Assembly (NCBI RefSeq): GCF_021018895.1
Contig: NC_079371.1
Location: forward strand, 15,370,001 to 15,434,000
Direction of reading: 5' to 3'
From: Seriola aureovittata
Taxonomy: Eukaryota; Chordata; Actinopteri; Carangiformes; Carangidae
DNA: 64,000 nt
The position numbers were made by a program, and so were the translations under genes. Below are positions 10,283 through 23,071 of this stretch, piece after piece (within the stretch, counting starts at the first letter, position 1; each line of letters starts with the position of its first letter). The notes under the pieces were generated by a model, which saw only the letters and a list, made by a program, of their open reading frames with translations, ran no database searches and was not told the origin of the DNA.

Positions 10283-12670
10283 CTCTGGGGAAGCATCGCA
10301 ATCCGAAAATGCATCTGCAAAGTCTGATGGACTTTTCTTCAGAGTCTGGTCAGCAGGAAGTGTGTTGTCATTGTAAGATGTCACAAACTTAAAGTCACTG
10401 GTTCTAGAACCTGTTGTCAGGTATGCGTCATAATTGTAAGTACTGCGTAAAGTTCCTGTGCCGTCAACATCTGCATAATTAGGAGGCAGATAAGCGCTGG
10501 GGATGGCGACTGCTCCGTCAAACAACAGTCTGGGCTTTCTCCTGCGACAGAACCTCACACCCAAAATGATGATGATGAAAGTCAGAAAAAAGGTGGATAC
10601 AGACACCAGAGCGACGATCAGGTAAGAGGTCAGTTTGGAATTCTTCTCATCATAAGAAATATCCTTCAGTTCTGGCACCTCAGCCAAGTTATCAGAAATA
10701 AGTAAATACACGGAACAGGTGGCAGAGAGAGAGGGCTGTCCGTTATCTTTCACTGCCACAATAAGGTTCTGTTTCATGCTGTCAGATTCAGAAATGTCCC
10801 GCTGTGTCCTGATCTCTCCGCTGTGGAGACCAATTGTGAAAAGTCCCGGATCAGTGGATTTCACTATATGATAAGACAGCCAGGCGTTCTGTCCGGAGTC
10901 CGCGTCCACCGCTATCACTTTGGACACCAGAGAGCCTCCGTGTGCAGCTTTGGGGACCAGCTCGGTCATGAAGGAGTTGCCCTCCGGGGCGGGGTACAGT
11001 ATCTGAGGAGAGTTGTCGTTCACATCTAATATGAAGACACTGACGGTCACGTTGCTGCTGAGCGGAGGAGAACCGTTGTCTCTGGCCATCACGTGGACTT
11101 TAAAGCTCCTGAACTGTTCATAATCAAAAGCCCTCACAGCGTGGATCACCCCCGTGTCTCCGTTAACAGACAGATAGGAGGACACCGGGGCACCGTTCAC
11201 CCCACCAGCTAACAGAGAATAAATCACTGTACCGTTTTGTCTCCAGTCGGGATCTCGAGCAGTAACGGAACATAAAGTGGAGCCAGGTTTGTTATTTTCA
11301 GTCACATATGCGCTGTACGCCTGTTCCTCAAACACAGGTGGGTTGTCGTTGATGTCAGCTACAGATAACTCAACAGTTTTAGAGGAGGACAGAGGTGGAG
11401 AGCCCTCGTCAGTGGCAGTGATTGTAATGTTGTAATCAGACACTAGTTCACGGTCCAGTTGTCCTGTGGTCACCAGAGAATAATAGTTTTTAATAGAAGG
11501 AACCAACTTAAAAGGGACATTCTGCTGAATGGAGCAGCGGACCTGTCTGTTATTCTCTGAGTCTCTGTCCTGCACGTTAATGATGCCCACCTCTGTACCA
11601 GGTGACACGTTCTCAGGTATGGGGTTAGACAGTGATTTTAGATATATCACTGGGGCATTATCATTCATATCAGTAACTTCAATTATTAGAGTTGTATATG
11701 ACGCCGATCCCAAACCATCTTTGGCGCTGATCTGCATTTCATAAGACCATCCTTTTTCATAATCAATGGCTCCAGCCACTCTAACGTCTCCGGTTTTAGG
11801 GTTTAAAGAGAAAACTTGGTTTTCATCTGAAACATGATCAAATCCGTAAGTAACTTCACCGTTCACTCCCTCGTCTGCATCAGTTGCACTCACTTTGATC
11901 ACCAATGTATCTAGAGGAGAGTTTTCAGGCAGACTGGCTTTATAGACGGTCTGGCTAAACACTGGTACATTATCATTAGCATCCAGGACAGTGACGTGTA
12001 TGACCACAGTGCCTGATCTCTGAGGAGAGCCACCATCAAAAGCGCTAAGCAACAGCATAATCTCGTTTTTGTCCTCTCTGTCTAATTCTTTGTCTAAGAC
12101 TAGTTCCCCATATTTTCTTCCACTGCCTTTTGACTTAACGTTCAGTTTGAAATGTTCGTTCTCTTGAAGTGAGAAGCCCTGAACAGCATTTTCTCCAATA
12201 TCTCCATCGTGTGCTTCATCTAGCAGAAAGCGCGAGCCCTTGACTGCCGATTCTTGAATTTCAATCTTAAGTGAATCCTCCTTAAACTGTGGTGAATTAT
12301 CATTAATATCCTGAACACGGATACTAATACGGTGTAGTTCCAATGGATTTTCCAGAACGAGTTCCTGTTTTAGAACACACGATGCCTTTTTCGCACAAAG
12401 CGCTTCTCTATCAATCCTTTCTTGAACAGTCAAGTCCCCAGTATTCAGATTTACACCGCAGTACTTAACACTGCTGTCCTCTGTATCAATTCGAGCTTTG
12501 CGAGCGGACAGTCTGCCCAGATCAAGTCCCAGATCCTTTGCAATATTTCCGATTACAGATCCACGGTTCATTTCTTCCGGAACAGAGTAACTCACGTCTC
12601 CGTAGACTGGGAGGAGGGCAAGAAAAATGAAAGCAAGGCCGTAGTGAATCTCAAATCTGCTGTATTCCAT
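10283..12670 (-). CDS. V13: clustered protocadherin variable exon, gamma-type (EYS family)
   Basis: The exon encodes 796 residues. The frame is open 32 codons further upstream, but [20 protein letters not shown] (12670) starts a proper signal peptide (1-24) and stands 222 bp from the CSE, exactly as in V10. EC1 carries CX5C as CAKKASC; EC2 has [15 protein letters not shown] without the GHN cysteine. EC1-EC3 match V10 with only scattered changes (for example KGWSYEM here, KEWSYEM in V10). In the homogenised part it has the minor variants GGVNGAP, FILDVND and CSVYLL. It ends [14 protein letters not shown], phase 0. Its 3' flank is alpha-type, shared with V15 and V8, although its 5' half is of another family. 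Confidence 0.95.
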
Positions 12671-12891
12671 TGTTACTCCGAGAAAAACCAAGTATATATT
12701 AAAATTATCAACAAACAGGCCAAAACATGTCAACGATGCATCCGTGAATTCTTCCAATAAACACAAAACGTCACAATGCAGTCATACACGAAGCGTGTTA
12801 TGTGAACTGCGGCACAATAGTAGAATCAGGATTTAAATTCGTTGACACTGGAGGGTGCAGAATGGCCGTGACTTCTTGTTCACTAGTACAC

Positions 12892-12905
12892 ACTGACACC
12901 ATGAG
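12892..12905 (-). promoter_or_regulatory. CSE promoter motif of V13 (CAGT core)
   Basis: The coding strand reads CTCATGGTGTCAGT, 222 bp before the V13 ATG, in the same place as in V10. Confidence 0.75.
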
Positions 12906-14445
12906 TATTTCTGAGGTATAACAGGGTGATGTATGTTTTTCCATGTGCATATTTACAATATGGACCTCTTCAGTGACAATTATTTGCCAAAACAACAAGA
13001 ACAACATAAACAACATTGCTTTGCTAAAAGGCCCATTTTAAATGGAAAAAAAGCAAAACAATCATGAAATTGCTGTGACTGTGCATCGGAAAGAGCCTGT
13101 ACTTCCAAACAACAATTTGAAAAAGGCACAGACAGTATGATATGCCTGAAGACAAAGCCAGGACTATTGTCCTTTCAGATATCTTTGTCTTTGAAGTTAG
13201 TCTTCCATTATATCTTAAAACTCAATGAGAACTAATATTCAAAAGTCAATTATCCTTCCTTGATGACAGGTTGGTCATATATTTTTCCTCTTTGTGCACT
13301 TTCTTCTAATTCCCATTATACTGGTGTAATATGGGATGAAGTACAACTAAGGAAGATTTCAATTGTCTGCAGATTTACATTTGTTTGCCCACATCCTCTG
13401 AGAAAACACTATACACTTGGTAGTTGTGCAGTTGTTGTGCATGTGGAAATATATTACTGTATTTCAAACAATGAGGCTGAACCTGCATGACCATCTAATG
13501 ACTGTTGTAGATTATAAACTGAACTCTTGTGTGATTTAAAAAATACCATAAACTGTTTAAAACGTAAAGTTAATGCACATAACACAGATCAATATTCCTG
13601 CAAAGCTCATGAAAAGTTGCAGGAGGGATCAGCTATATATCTCTATGTATGCTTGAATCTCTTGTGATGAGTAACAAAAACATTATCAAACACTGAAATA
13701 TAAATAATGTAAGACTAAATTTTTTTAAAAACATGGTGAAAGCTGTTGCTCTACAACACTTTATTTTACTCTGGAGTTCGGCAAATGTTAAAAAAAAAGC
13801 TGAGATTTATAATCAGTTATTGCAAAGATCAGGAGTGCACAGGTGAAATTTATTTTGTTAAGTTATAACAGTGGATATATCAGATAGAACAAAGCTACCA
13901 AACGCCCAGGAAAAAATACATAGATATTTTAGCAAGTTGCTGTGTCATAATTTGACTCGTGTATTGCTTTTATTGACCATTAATCTGTACTGCAAACTGT
14001 TTATAAAAGTAAAAATTAATATTAATTGAAAAACACTACAGCAGGGAAAATAAATTTAAGGGAGGACACATTTTTCATGAAAGCATGTCATTACGTCTAC
14101 AGATAGATGCCCAGCATAAGAAAAGGAGGCCCAACAAAAACAGGAAAAACACACAGGCTTCATTTTCACTTTCTTCATGGTACTCTAATACTGGGTCTAC
14201 CAAAAGTCTGATGAAAATGGATCCAGAAGGGGATGTTACATAGACACCAGCATAAATAGAAAACATATTCATATGAAAACCTCACAGCGAAAAAAATCAT
14301 ATTGTGGAAAAAGCAGCATAATTTAATTTTTTTATAAGTATAATAGATAACATTTTTTTTAAATCAGCAGAGCAGATAAACGAACACAGATCGAAACACA
14401 AGGGTAACATATCTAAAAACAAATGTGTAAGACCATGAAAAGCAA

Positions 14446-14466
14446 TTCAGCACCAAGGACAGAGAC
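14446..14466 (+). promoter_or_regulatory. RE1/NRSE (REST/NRSF site) in V12/V13 spacer
   Basis: Both halves are intact, TTCAGCACC and GGACAG, with consensus spacing; 18 of 21 positions match by hand count. It is 412 bp past the V12 donor. The sister copy in V9/V10 (27292) has decayed. Confidence 0.75.
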
Positions 14467-14877
14467 AGGAAGAATAGTTTGAAAAGTTTTCTTCACTAGT
14501 GCAACAACAAAGCATCCATGTCACCGAAGAAAAACAGATGGACTTAATGAAGACCTCATTTAAAAAACTTAAATACTTGAGGCTTCATTAGACAAAACTG
14601 ACATGAATTTTTTTACGTTTCATGCCTTTTTGTTTTTAACGTGAGTTAGCACAAATAAGAAGTCTGAAGTCTTTATGAAAATCATGAACTCAAAACGACC
14701 TTAATAACCTTTAAAAGTGTCTGAAATCATCACCACATAAAAGAACGTCAACACCTCGACAAGGGAAAGCAAAATACCAAAATATATTTTTCAGAAAAAC
14801 TGAAAATCTGTTAACTGATAATATCTTTTTCAGGACGAGTGAAATTGAGTTTACTGATATATAAGTAGTTTCCCTAC

Positions 14878-17271
14878 CTCAGGAGAAGCATCACAATCGC
14901 CAAACGTTTCAGCAAAGTCTGATGGACTTTTCTTCAGAGTCTGGTCAGCAGGAAGTGTGTTGTCATTGTATGAAGTCACGAACTTAAAGTCACTGGTTCT
15001 AGAACCTGTTGTCAGGTACGCGTCATAATTGTAAGTGCTGCCTAAAGTTCCTGTGCCGTCAACATCTGCGTAATTAGGAGGCAGATAAGCGCTAGGGATG
15101 GCGACTGCTCCGTCAAACAACAGTCTGGGCTTTCTCCTGCGACAAAACCTCACACCCAGAATGATGATGATGAAAGTCAGAAAAAAGGTGGATACAGACA
15201 CCAGAGCGATGATCAGGTAAAAGGTCAGTTTGGAATTCTTCTCATCATAAGAAATATCCTTCAGTTCTGGCACCTCAGCCAAGTTATCAGAAATAAGTAA
15301 ATACATGGAACAGGTGGCAGAGAGAGAGGGCTGTCCGTTATCTTTCACTGCCACAATAAGGTTCTGTTTCATGCTGTCAGATTCAGAAATGTCCCGCTGT
15401 GTCCTGATCTCTCCGCTGTGGAGACCAATAGTGAAAAGTCCCAGATCAGTGGATTTCACTATATGATAGGACAGCCAGGCGTTCTGTTCGGAGTCAGCGT
15501 CCACCGCTATCACTTTGGACACCAGAGAGCCTCCGTGTGCAGCTTTGGGGACCAGCTCGGTCATGAAGGAGTTGCCCTCTGGGGCGGGGTACAGTATCTG
15601 AGGAGAATTGTCATTCATATCCGATATGAAGACACTGACGGTCACGTTGCTGCTGAGCGGAGGAGAACCGTTGTCTCTGGCCATCACCTGGACTTTAAAA
15701 CTCCTGAACTGTTCATAATCAAACGACCTCACTGCGTGGATCACCCCCGTGTCTCCGTTAACAGACAGATAGGAGGACACCGGGGCACCGTTCACCTCAC
15801 CAGCTAACAGAGAATAAATAACTGTACCGTTTTGTCTCCAGTCTGGGTCTCGAGCAGTAACGGAACATAAAGTGGAGCCAGGTTTGTTATTTTCAGTCAC
15901 ATATGCGCTGTACGCCTGTTCCTCAAACACAGGTGGGTTGTCGTTGATGTCAGCTACAGATAACTCAACAGTTTTAGAGGAGGACAGAGGTGGAGAGCCC
16001 TCGTCAGTGGCAGTGATTGTAAGGTTGTAATCTGACACTAGTTCACGGTCCAGTTGTCCTGTGGTCACCAGAGAAAAATAATTTTTAATAGAAGGAACCA
16101 ACTTAAAAGGGACATTCTGCTGAATGGAGCAGCGGACCTGTCTGTTATTCTCTGAGTCTCTGTCCTGCACGTTAATGATGCCCACCTCTGTACCAGGTGA
16201 CACGTTCTCAGGTATGGGGTTAGACAGTGATTTTAAATATATAACAGGGGCATTGTCATTAACATCAGTGACGTCAATTATCACTTTTGCTTCTGAAGAC
16301 AGCCCATAGCCATCTTTGGCCTCAACAAACACTTCATACTTGGATCCCTCTTCATAATCTATGTCACCTGCCGCACTGATTTCTCCTGTTTTCTCATCCA
16401 GTGAAAAAAGCTTTCGTGATTTATCAGAGAGTCTGCTAAATTCATATGTAACTTCTCCATTGACTCCGTCGTCTGCATCTGTAGCACTTACAATGATAAC
16501 TTTGGTTTTCAAGGGTGAGTTTTCCGGTAATGCAGCTGTATATACGGCCTCGGTAAATACTGGGGCGTTATCATTAGCATCAAGAACAATGACGTGTATA
16601 ACTACAGTCCCGGATCTCTGAGGCGATCCACCATCCACAGCCGTGAGCAACAATTTCATTTCCTGCTGCTCCTCTCGGTCTAACTCCTTGTCTAAAACCA
16701 ACTCACCATATTTACTGCCAGCACTTGTCGTCTGAATACTAAACACAAAGTGAGGGTTTTGTTGCAAAATGTAGCTTTCGACTGAGTTCTTGCCTATGTC
16801 TGCATCGTGGGCTGCATTAATGCGATACCTAGCTCCTTTGTCAGCTGATTCTCTAATTTCCAGCTTTATAATATCCTTCGGGAAAATTGGTGCATTGTCG
16901 TTCACATCCTGCACCTGCAGGGATAACCGGTGTAACTCCAAGGGATTCTCTAATAGCAAGTCGAATTTGAGAACACACGAAGGCTTTTCTCCACAATGTT
17001 CCTCTCTGTCTATTCTGTCCGCAACCAACAAATCCCCGTTTCGCAGGTTAATCCCGCAATACTGGCTGTCGCTTCCCTCCATATCAACACGAGCTTTACG
17101 AGCAGACAGTCTTCCCACCTCCATTCCCAAATCCTTGGCGATATTTCCAATAACAGACCCGCGCTTCAGCTCCTCCTGTACAGAATAGCTCAGGTCTCCG
17201 TGAGCGTAGTGTACCACAACAAAGAAAAAGACAAAGCCACAGCTTTGAAGAACCCGCTGTCTATCCATCAT
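14878..17271 (-). CDS. V12: clustered protocadherin variable exon, gamma-type (DRQ family)
   Basis: The exon encodes 798 residues. The signal peptide is 1-25 ([12 protein letters not shown] then a hydrophobic FVFFFVVV core); translation may begin at either of the two adjacent Met codons. EC1 has CX5C as CGEKPSC, and EC2 begins [26 protein letters not shown]1-EC3 match V6 and V7 closely. Private changes include GMEVGRL (others GLEVGRL), SDSQYCG, DSEQNAW and STDLGLF in EC6, TFYLIIAL in the membrane helix, and GTLGSTYNY in the tail where every other exon has R or F-R. It ends [14 protein letters not shown], phase 0. The flank after it is beta-type, as after V9. Slightly more private changes in its conserved half than its neighbours may mean it has escaped recent conversion. 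Confidence 0.95.
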
Positions 17272-17458
17272 CCTCCAACAGCGCTACACAAATTAAAACA
17301 GGGTAGTTTCAAGCAGTAAAATAGGTTATTCGATCAATTTGTTTGCCTTCAGTGCATTTGTCGTCTTTGTTGGAAGCTGTAGGAAGACAGGGCTGGTCGA
17401 TCCCAATTGTGGGTGGTGTGCAAAGCAGGCTGAACATTCGACTTCATAGCTGGTCTAT

Positions 17459-17472
17459 ACTGACACCGTGAG
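17459..17472 (-). promoter_or_regulatory. CSE promoter motif of V12 (CAGT core)
   Basis: The coding strand reads CTCACGGTGTCAGT, 188 bp before the V12 ATG. The V6 and V7 copies are identical. Confidence 0.75.
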
Positions 17473-18295
17473 TATAACTGTATTATAGCAGTTTTCCATA
17501 AGTCATGCAAATGTTAACACATTTCGAGATAATAATAAACTTATTATAATGAGATACTGTAAAGTGTAAAGAGGCACCATATTATTAATTCGGCTTGTGG
17601 GATGGCTGTTCTCACCGTTATTAGGAACTACAAACCAGAGTGTCAACAAAAGAAGAAATGCACCTAAAGCTTTTGACAATGGTACCGGTAAAACAACATT
17701 TCCCAATTGTTAAGCAATGTTTGACCACAGACAACTAAATCTGTTTCACTCTCAAAGTAATAGAAAGCTACAATATGTTTTTCGTGTAACATTCAAATGT
17801 CAACCGACAGCTTAACACAAATACCACCTGAATTAAATAACACACTTTAGCTAAAGATGCAAATTGCATACAAACATCACAAATAGCCTGGAATGACAGC
17901 ATTCATTTCATGTCGCACTGCTTCAGGAAAATCAGATTTTTAATTCGCCTGTGGTGTGACATGGCAGACAAAAGGGTGTTAATAAACTCCCTGCATGAAG
18001 GTAAACGTCAATAGCAGTAAATGGAAGTAAATCGTTGATAACATGCAGTTACAAACAAGGAATATTACTCGCTGACTATAAACAATTTTCACCCATGTCA
18101 GTACAAATGTCTTTGTTTTATGTCAAAGAAAAGTACTGCCGTAATATACAGCACAAACGTTAAGCGTAAATGGCACTTAGGTGTGTCAAGAAAAAACACT
18201 GGTGAACTAAACCATGATCTAAAAAGTTTGACAGGTAAAAATAGAAGACATGACATGTGAATTACTCCTGAAAATACATCACAAGTAGTGCTAAG

Positions 18296-18316
18296 TTCAG
18301 CACCAAGGACAGAGAC
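18296..18316 (+). promoter_or_regulatory. RE1/NRSE (REST/NRSF site) in V11/V12 spacer
   Basis: TTCAGCACC and GGACAG are both intact with normal spacing (18 of 21). It lies 442 bp past the V11 donor and about 1.0 kb before the V12 ATG. Confidence 0.75.
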
Positions 18317-18757
18317 ACAGAGCTGAAGCTGCAACTCTGCTTAAAGACTCAGAAAGACTAACGGAAGGCGTGTGTACAAATGATACGGTTTTATTTAACG
18401 TAGCCTATACTAAAACGAGATCAATTGTCAATCGATAGCATACGAGAATGAAAAATACGACCAAAAGTGAACTAAAAAGACAACTACAACATTACTATTT
18501 GTCATGCTCCATGATACATTATCAAGCTTACTGTATGCATTTAGGATGAAATTAACTCGTCTTGAAGTTGTAGTTACCTTTTTTTATGTGACGTATATCT
18601 ATAGTATGTAAATACAAGGCAAATGTGTGTTACAATGTTAAAATTGTCGTTTGTGGAGAAAAGAAGACACAAAAGGTAAATTAAAAGTCTCCAGTTATTG
18701 CAGGAGTCATTAAAAGTGCTAATAGAAATATGTCAAACAAGTGACAGCTGTCCCTAC

Positions 18758-21121
18758 CTCAGGGAAAGCATCACAATCTCCAAACACTTCAGCAAAGTCA
18801 GTTGGGCTTTTCTTCAGAGTCTGGTCAGCAGGAAGTGTGTTGTCATTGTAAGACGTCACGAACTTGAAGTCACTGGTTCTAGAACCTGTTGTCAGGTACG
18901 CGTCATAATTGTAAGTGCTGCGTAAAGTTCCTGTGCCGTCAACATCTGCGTAATTAGGAGGCAGATAAGCGCTGGGGATGGCGACTGCTCCGTCAAACAA
19001 TAGTCTGGGCTTTCTCCTGCGACAAAACCTCACACCCAGGATGATGATGATGAAAGTCAGAAAAAAGGTGGACACAGACACTAGTGCGATGATTAGGTAA
19101 GAGGTCAGTTTGGAATTCTTCTCATCATAAGAAATATCCTTCAGTTCTGGCACCTCAGCCAAGTTATCAGAAATAAGTAAATACATGGAACAGGTGGCAG
19201 AGAGAGAGGGCTGTCCGTTATCTTTCACTGCCACAATAAGGTTCTGTTTCATGCTGTCAGATTCAGAAATGTCCCGCTGTGTCCTGATCTCTCCGCTGTG
19301 GAGACCAATAGTGAAAAGTCCCGGATCAGTGGATTTCACTATATGATAGGACAGCCAGGCGTTCTGTCCGGAGTCCGCGTCCACCGCTATCACTTTGGAC
19401 ACCAGGGAGCCTCCGTGTGCAGCTTTGGGGACCAGCTCGGTCATGAAGGAGTTGCCCTCCGGGGCGGGGTACAGTATCTGAGGAGAGTTGTCGTTCACAT
19501 CTGATATGAAGACACTCACGGTCACGTTGCTGCTAAGCGGAGGAGAACCGTTGTCTCTGGCCATCACGTGGACTTTAAAGCTCCTGAACTGTTCATAATC
19601 AAACGACCTCACAGCGTGGATCACCCCCGTGTCTCCGTTAACAGACAGATAGGAGGACACCGGGGCACCGTTCACCTCACCAGCTAACAGAGAATAAATC
19701 ACTGTACCGTTTTGTCTCCAGTCGGGGTCTCGAGCACTAACGGAACATAAAGTGGAGCCAGGTTTGTTATTTTCAGTCACATATGCGCTGTACGACTGTT
19801 CCTCAAACACAGGTGGGTTGTCGTTTATGTCAGCTACAGATAACTCAACAGTTTTAGAGGAGGACAGAGGTGGAGAGCCCTCGTCAGTGGCAGTGATTGT
19901 AATGTTGTAATCAGACACTAGTTCACGGTCCAGTTGTCCTGTGGTCACCAGAGAATAATAGTTTTTAAGAGAAGGAACCAACTTAAAAGGAGCATTCTGT
20001 TGAATGGAGCAGCGGACCTTTTGGTTATTATCCGAATCTGCATCCTGCACATTGATGATCCCCACCTCTGTACCAGGTGACACGTTCTCCGGTACTGGAT
20101 TTGCCAGAGATTTCACATAGATTACAGGCATGTTGTCATTGACATCGGTGACTTCAACAGTTACCTTTGTGTATGACGATAATCCTAAACCATCCTTTGC
20201 TTTAATGCGCAAATCATATGACGTAACAGTTTCAAAGTCAATCGCACCATTAACTTTTATCATCCCGTTTTTACGGTCAATACTAAAAACTTCCTTCACA
20301 TCTTCAGTAACGTGTCCAAAGTCATATGTCACATCTCCATTGACTCCCTCGTCTGCATCAGTCGCCCTCACTGTGACCACCACAGTATCTAAAGGAGAGT
20401 TTTCAGGCAGACTGGCTTCATAAACGGCCTGGCTAAACACTGGGGCGTTATCATTAGCATCCAGCACAGTGACGTGTATGACTACGGTACCTGATCTCTG
20501 TGGGGAGCCACCATCTAGAGCTGTGAGGAGCAAATTAATGTCCTCCTGTTTTTCACGATCAAGCTCTTTATCAAGAACGAGCTCTATTGTGTTTCCGTCA
20601 ACAGCTAATACGAAATTATCATTCTTCTTAAGGCTGTAGTGTTGAACTGAATTTTGGCCTACATCCGCATCGTGCGCCTCCTCTATCACAAAACGAGCTC
20701 CCCTGCCTGTGGATTCTCGAATTTTTATATTGATCAGTTCTTCGTTGAACTGTGGTGAGTTATCATTAATATCTTGAATGTGTAGACTGAACGGATGCAG
20801 CTCCAGGGGATTCTCCAGAACGAGATCGCGTTTTATTACACACGACAGCTTTTCTCCACAGAGCTCCTCTCGGTCAATCATGTCGGCAACAATCAAATCC
20901 CCAGTACTGAGATTGATGTCACAATATCGTTTACGATTCCCTGCGGCATCAACACGGGCATTTCTAGAAGACAGTTTACTTGAGTCCAGGTTAAGATCCT
21001 TCGCTATATTCCCAATGTGAGATCCGCAATTCATTTCCTCCTTAAAGGAATAACTCACGTCCCCATTCGCGGCTTGCCACAATAGAAAGAAAACGAAGCA
21101 GCTCATTTGGCGCACCATCAT
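18758..21121 (-). CDS. V11: clustered protocadherin variable exon, gamma-type (VRQ family)
   Basis: The exon encodes 788 residues and is the sister of V15 over EC1-EC3 and into EC4 ([12 protein letters not shown] in both). Signal peptide 1-20. In EC1 the usual EEMKRGS reads EEMNCGS, giving an extra cysteine at residue 32 besides the CX5C pair; the codons changed from AAG CGC to AAT TGC. EC2 has [13 protein letters not shown]. The C-terminus reads [14 protein letters not shown], with F in place of S. The CSE is 192 bp before the ATG and keeps the CGCT core. Its downstream spacer is gamma-type like that of V6, whereas V15 is followed by an alpha-type flank. A sequencing error behind the extra Cys is possible but would need two adjacent changes. 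Confidence 0.95.
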
Positions 21122-21312
21122 GACAATGAGTCTGCTACTGAGAAAAACGGTATCGTTGAGATTTCAAACTGAATCAGGATTGTACCGTTCAGCCAAAAAG
21201 AAAATCGACAGCACTCCACCGTTACTGTGGATGAATCCAAACAAAAATCTAGCCTTTTAGTGGTCTACAAGCCAGAGGGTGGAGTGGAAATGTTTCATGT
21301 AGATTAGCGAAT

Positions 21313-21326
21313 AGCGACACCATGAG
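21313..21326 (-). promoter_or_regulatory. CSE promoter motif of V11 (CGCT core)
   Basis: The coding strand reads CTCATGGTGTCGCT, 192 bp before the V11 ATG. The core is canonical. Confidence 0.85.
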
Positions 21327-21370
21327 TGGGAATGAAGATATAACAGACTGCACAAATAATATTAGGCCTA

Positions 21371-21414
21371 GTAATAATACTACTACTAATAATAATATTA
21401 ATAATAATAATAAC
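21371..21414. repeat. ATT/AAT simple repeat
   Basis: Imperfect trinucleotide repeat (AAT with ACT interruptions) just upstream of the V11 CSE. It explains the leucine-rich low-complexity ORF on the minus strand here, which is not a gene. Confidence 0.85.
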
Positions 21415-21834
21415 ATAGCAACAAGTGGCATTTTAAAATTATGTAGGAATGATTAACTATTACTTGGTTAATCATTATTATCCACAGTCAAAACACAATA
21501 CCCACTGTGGGTATGAGAAAAGACTCGGTGCTATAATTATGGGTGAGTTGCACCCATTAATTTGAAACATTAAAGCTATTTTCCAGCGGTATGTAAAAAT
21601 CAAGAATCTCTGACTGACATTAAATAGCCAAATATCCCCATAAGATATTATCATGCAGACAGATTAAACCTCTAATAAACTCATACCCGGAAGACCACAT
21701 CAGTTCAACATATTGCTATAATCGAAGATAGTAAACTAAGAAAGAGATAAATCCAGAAACAAATCATGACAACTCAACGTGCTGGAAAGCAGCACTGCAT
21801 GAAATAAGAGCTTACTGAATTATTACTCTGATAA

Positions 21835-21872
21835 GAGAGAAAGAGAAAGAGAAAGAGAAAGAGAGAGAGAGA
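21835..21872. repeat. GA-rich simple repeat
   Basis: GAGAAA/GA repeat of about 38 bp in the V10/V11 spacer. There is no counterpart in the sister spacer V14/V15. Confidence 0.85.
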
Positions 21873-22673
21873 CATACTTGACTTTTAATCTCCTTAATTA
21901 AAGCGTGTCTACCAACCACTAGATACAGAACTTTGCGCCACACTATCTAAAAACAGGAAACAAAGTCAGTCACCTCTCACCTACCAAAACAACACACACT
22001 CGCATATTAAACTCCAGGACCACAGAATATACACCCCCACAGAGAAATACACTCTTATCTTCACGTGGACAGTAGATAATACAGACAGACAGCAAAGACA
22101 GCATTTGCTGATAAATACATGATGCAGGGACTCAAGCATGTCACAAACACAGAGTCCTCCCTGAAATTAGGATCCACCTTTGAAATAAAGTAATTTGTTA
22201 AATATCCCCTGATATCTGAGGAAGAGAAAACTTGTACAGCACCTAAAGCCTACCATACTCTGCACTTATGATCCCTGACCTCCATAAAGTTCTCAGCCTT
22301 CATCAGAATTGCATATGGATCCTTCCATCTCATCTGCCCAAACCAGTGCCAGGTTTGAACAGGCAACATACAGCAGTTTAGATGTTTTAAGTGGACCTCA
22401 AAGGGTCTCAAAATCAAAGATACAACTCATACCCAGATCACTGGTTGTCAGATAGTCTCCCAAAAACTTTATATAAGTGCAAGCCTGTTACCTTATCGGA
22501 TTTTGACTAAACTGAAAAATAATTCTTCCCACAACAACCTGTATCTTTTATAAGCTGTAACAAAAAATATTGTGAAATAAATATTTAAGAGTAACTATCG
22601 AACTCTGAATGATGGCGAAAATGGACGACGGATAAGTCGCTTAAGAAAAAAGACCACAGGAGAAAAAGTATGA

Positions 22674-22694
22674 ATCAGCACCAAGGACAGAGAC
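22674..22694 (+). promoter_or_regulatory. RE1/NRSE (REST/NRSF site) in V10/V11 spacer
   Basis: It reads ATCAGCACC then GGACAG, so only the first base of the left half is lost (17 of 21). It is 378 bp past the V10 donor. Confidence 0.7.
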
Positions 22695-23071
22695 ACAAAG
22701 AACAAGCTGCAGCTCTACTTAAAGACACAGGCAGAGACAGACACTGCGTGAACAAACGAAATACAGTAGTTAATGGAAATATACAGACAAAAATAGACCA
22801 ACGTTCCACAGAATTCAAAATATATGCATACGTTTGTTGAAGATCTCTATGTATTCATGAAAAACGACCAAAAAATAAACTTAAAAATCATGACTTTTCA
22901 TGGAAAGTTGCAGTCATTTTTAAAGGGGGATGAAGAAGAAACTTCATCACCAACATATACCGTTAAAGTGACGATTCAAAGAAAGGAAATAAATGCAAGT
23001 ACACTTTATTGTACAAGGGTAAAGCGACAATAATAGAAATAGGTGTAAAAAGATTTAACAGCTTTCCCTAC

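Larger units (their letters stand above)
12671..14877. other. Spacer V12/V13 (EYS-type promoter, beta-type 3' flank)
   Basis: No gene is seen. It contains the V13 CSE (12892) and a well-formed RE1 (14446). It aligns by eye along its length with spacer V9/V10, including AT-rich stretches around 13040-13560. Weak ORFs at 12798-13016 and 13260-13490 recur in the sister only as DNA homology and show no protein features. Confidence 0.8.
17272..18757. other. Spacer V11/V12 (DRQ-type promoter, gamma-type 3' flank)
   Basis: No gene is seen. It contains the V12 CSE (17459) and a good RE1 (18296). It aligns by eye with spacer V6/V7 throughout and with V5/V6 more loosely. The 60-80 residue ORFs on the minus strand are not conserved as proteins. 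Confidence 0.8.
21122..23071. other. Spacer V10/V11 (VRQ-type promoter, gamma-type 3' flank)
   Basis: No gene is seen. It contains the V11 CSE, an ATT repeat, a GA-rich tract and an RE1 with one changed base at its first position. It is the sister of spacer V14/V15 but lacks about 280 bp including the tail relic found there at 5501-5568. Confidence 0.8.

Noticed and set aside
12671..12766. Upstream in-frame ATG giving a 32-residue extension of V13 (and the same in V10)
   Set aside because: It would place residues before the signal peptide. The downstream ATG fits family comparison and CSE spacing.
13260..13490. Plus-strand ORF with a similar ORF at 26049-26237 in the sister spacer
   Set aside because: DNA homology of duplicated spacers accounts for it. 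The second copy stops earlier, and no domain or signal is visible.
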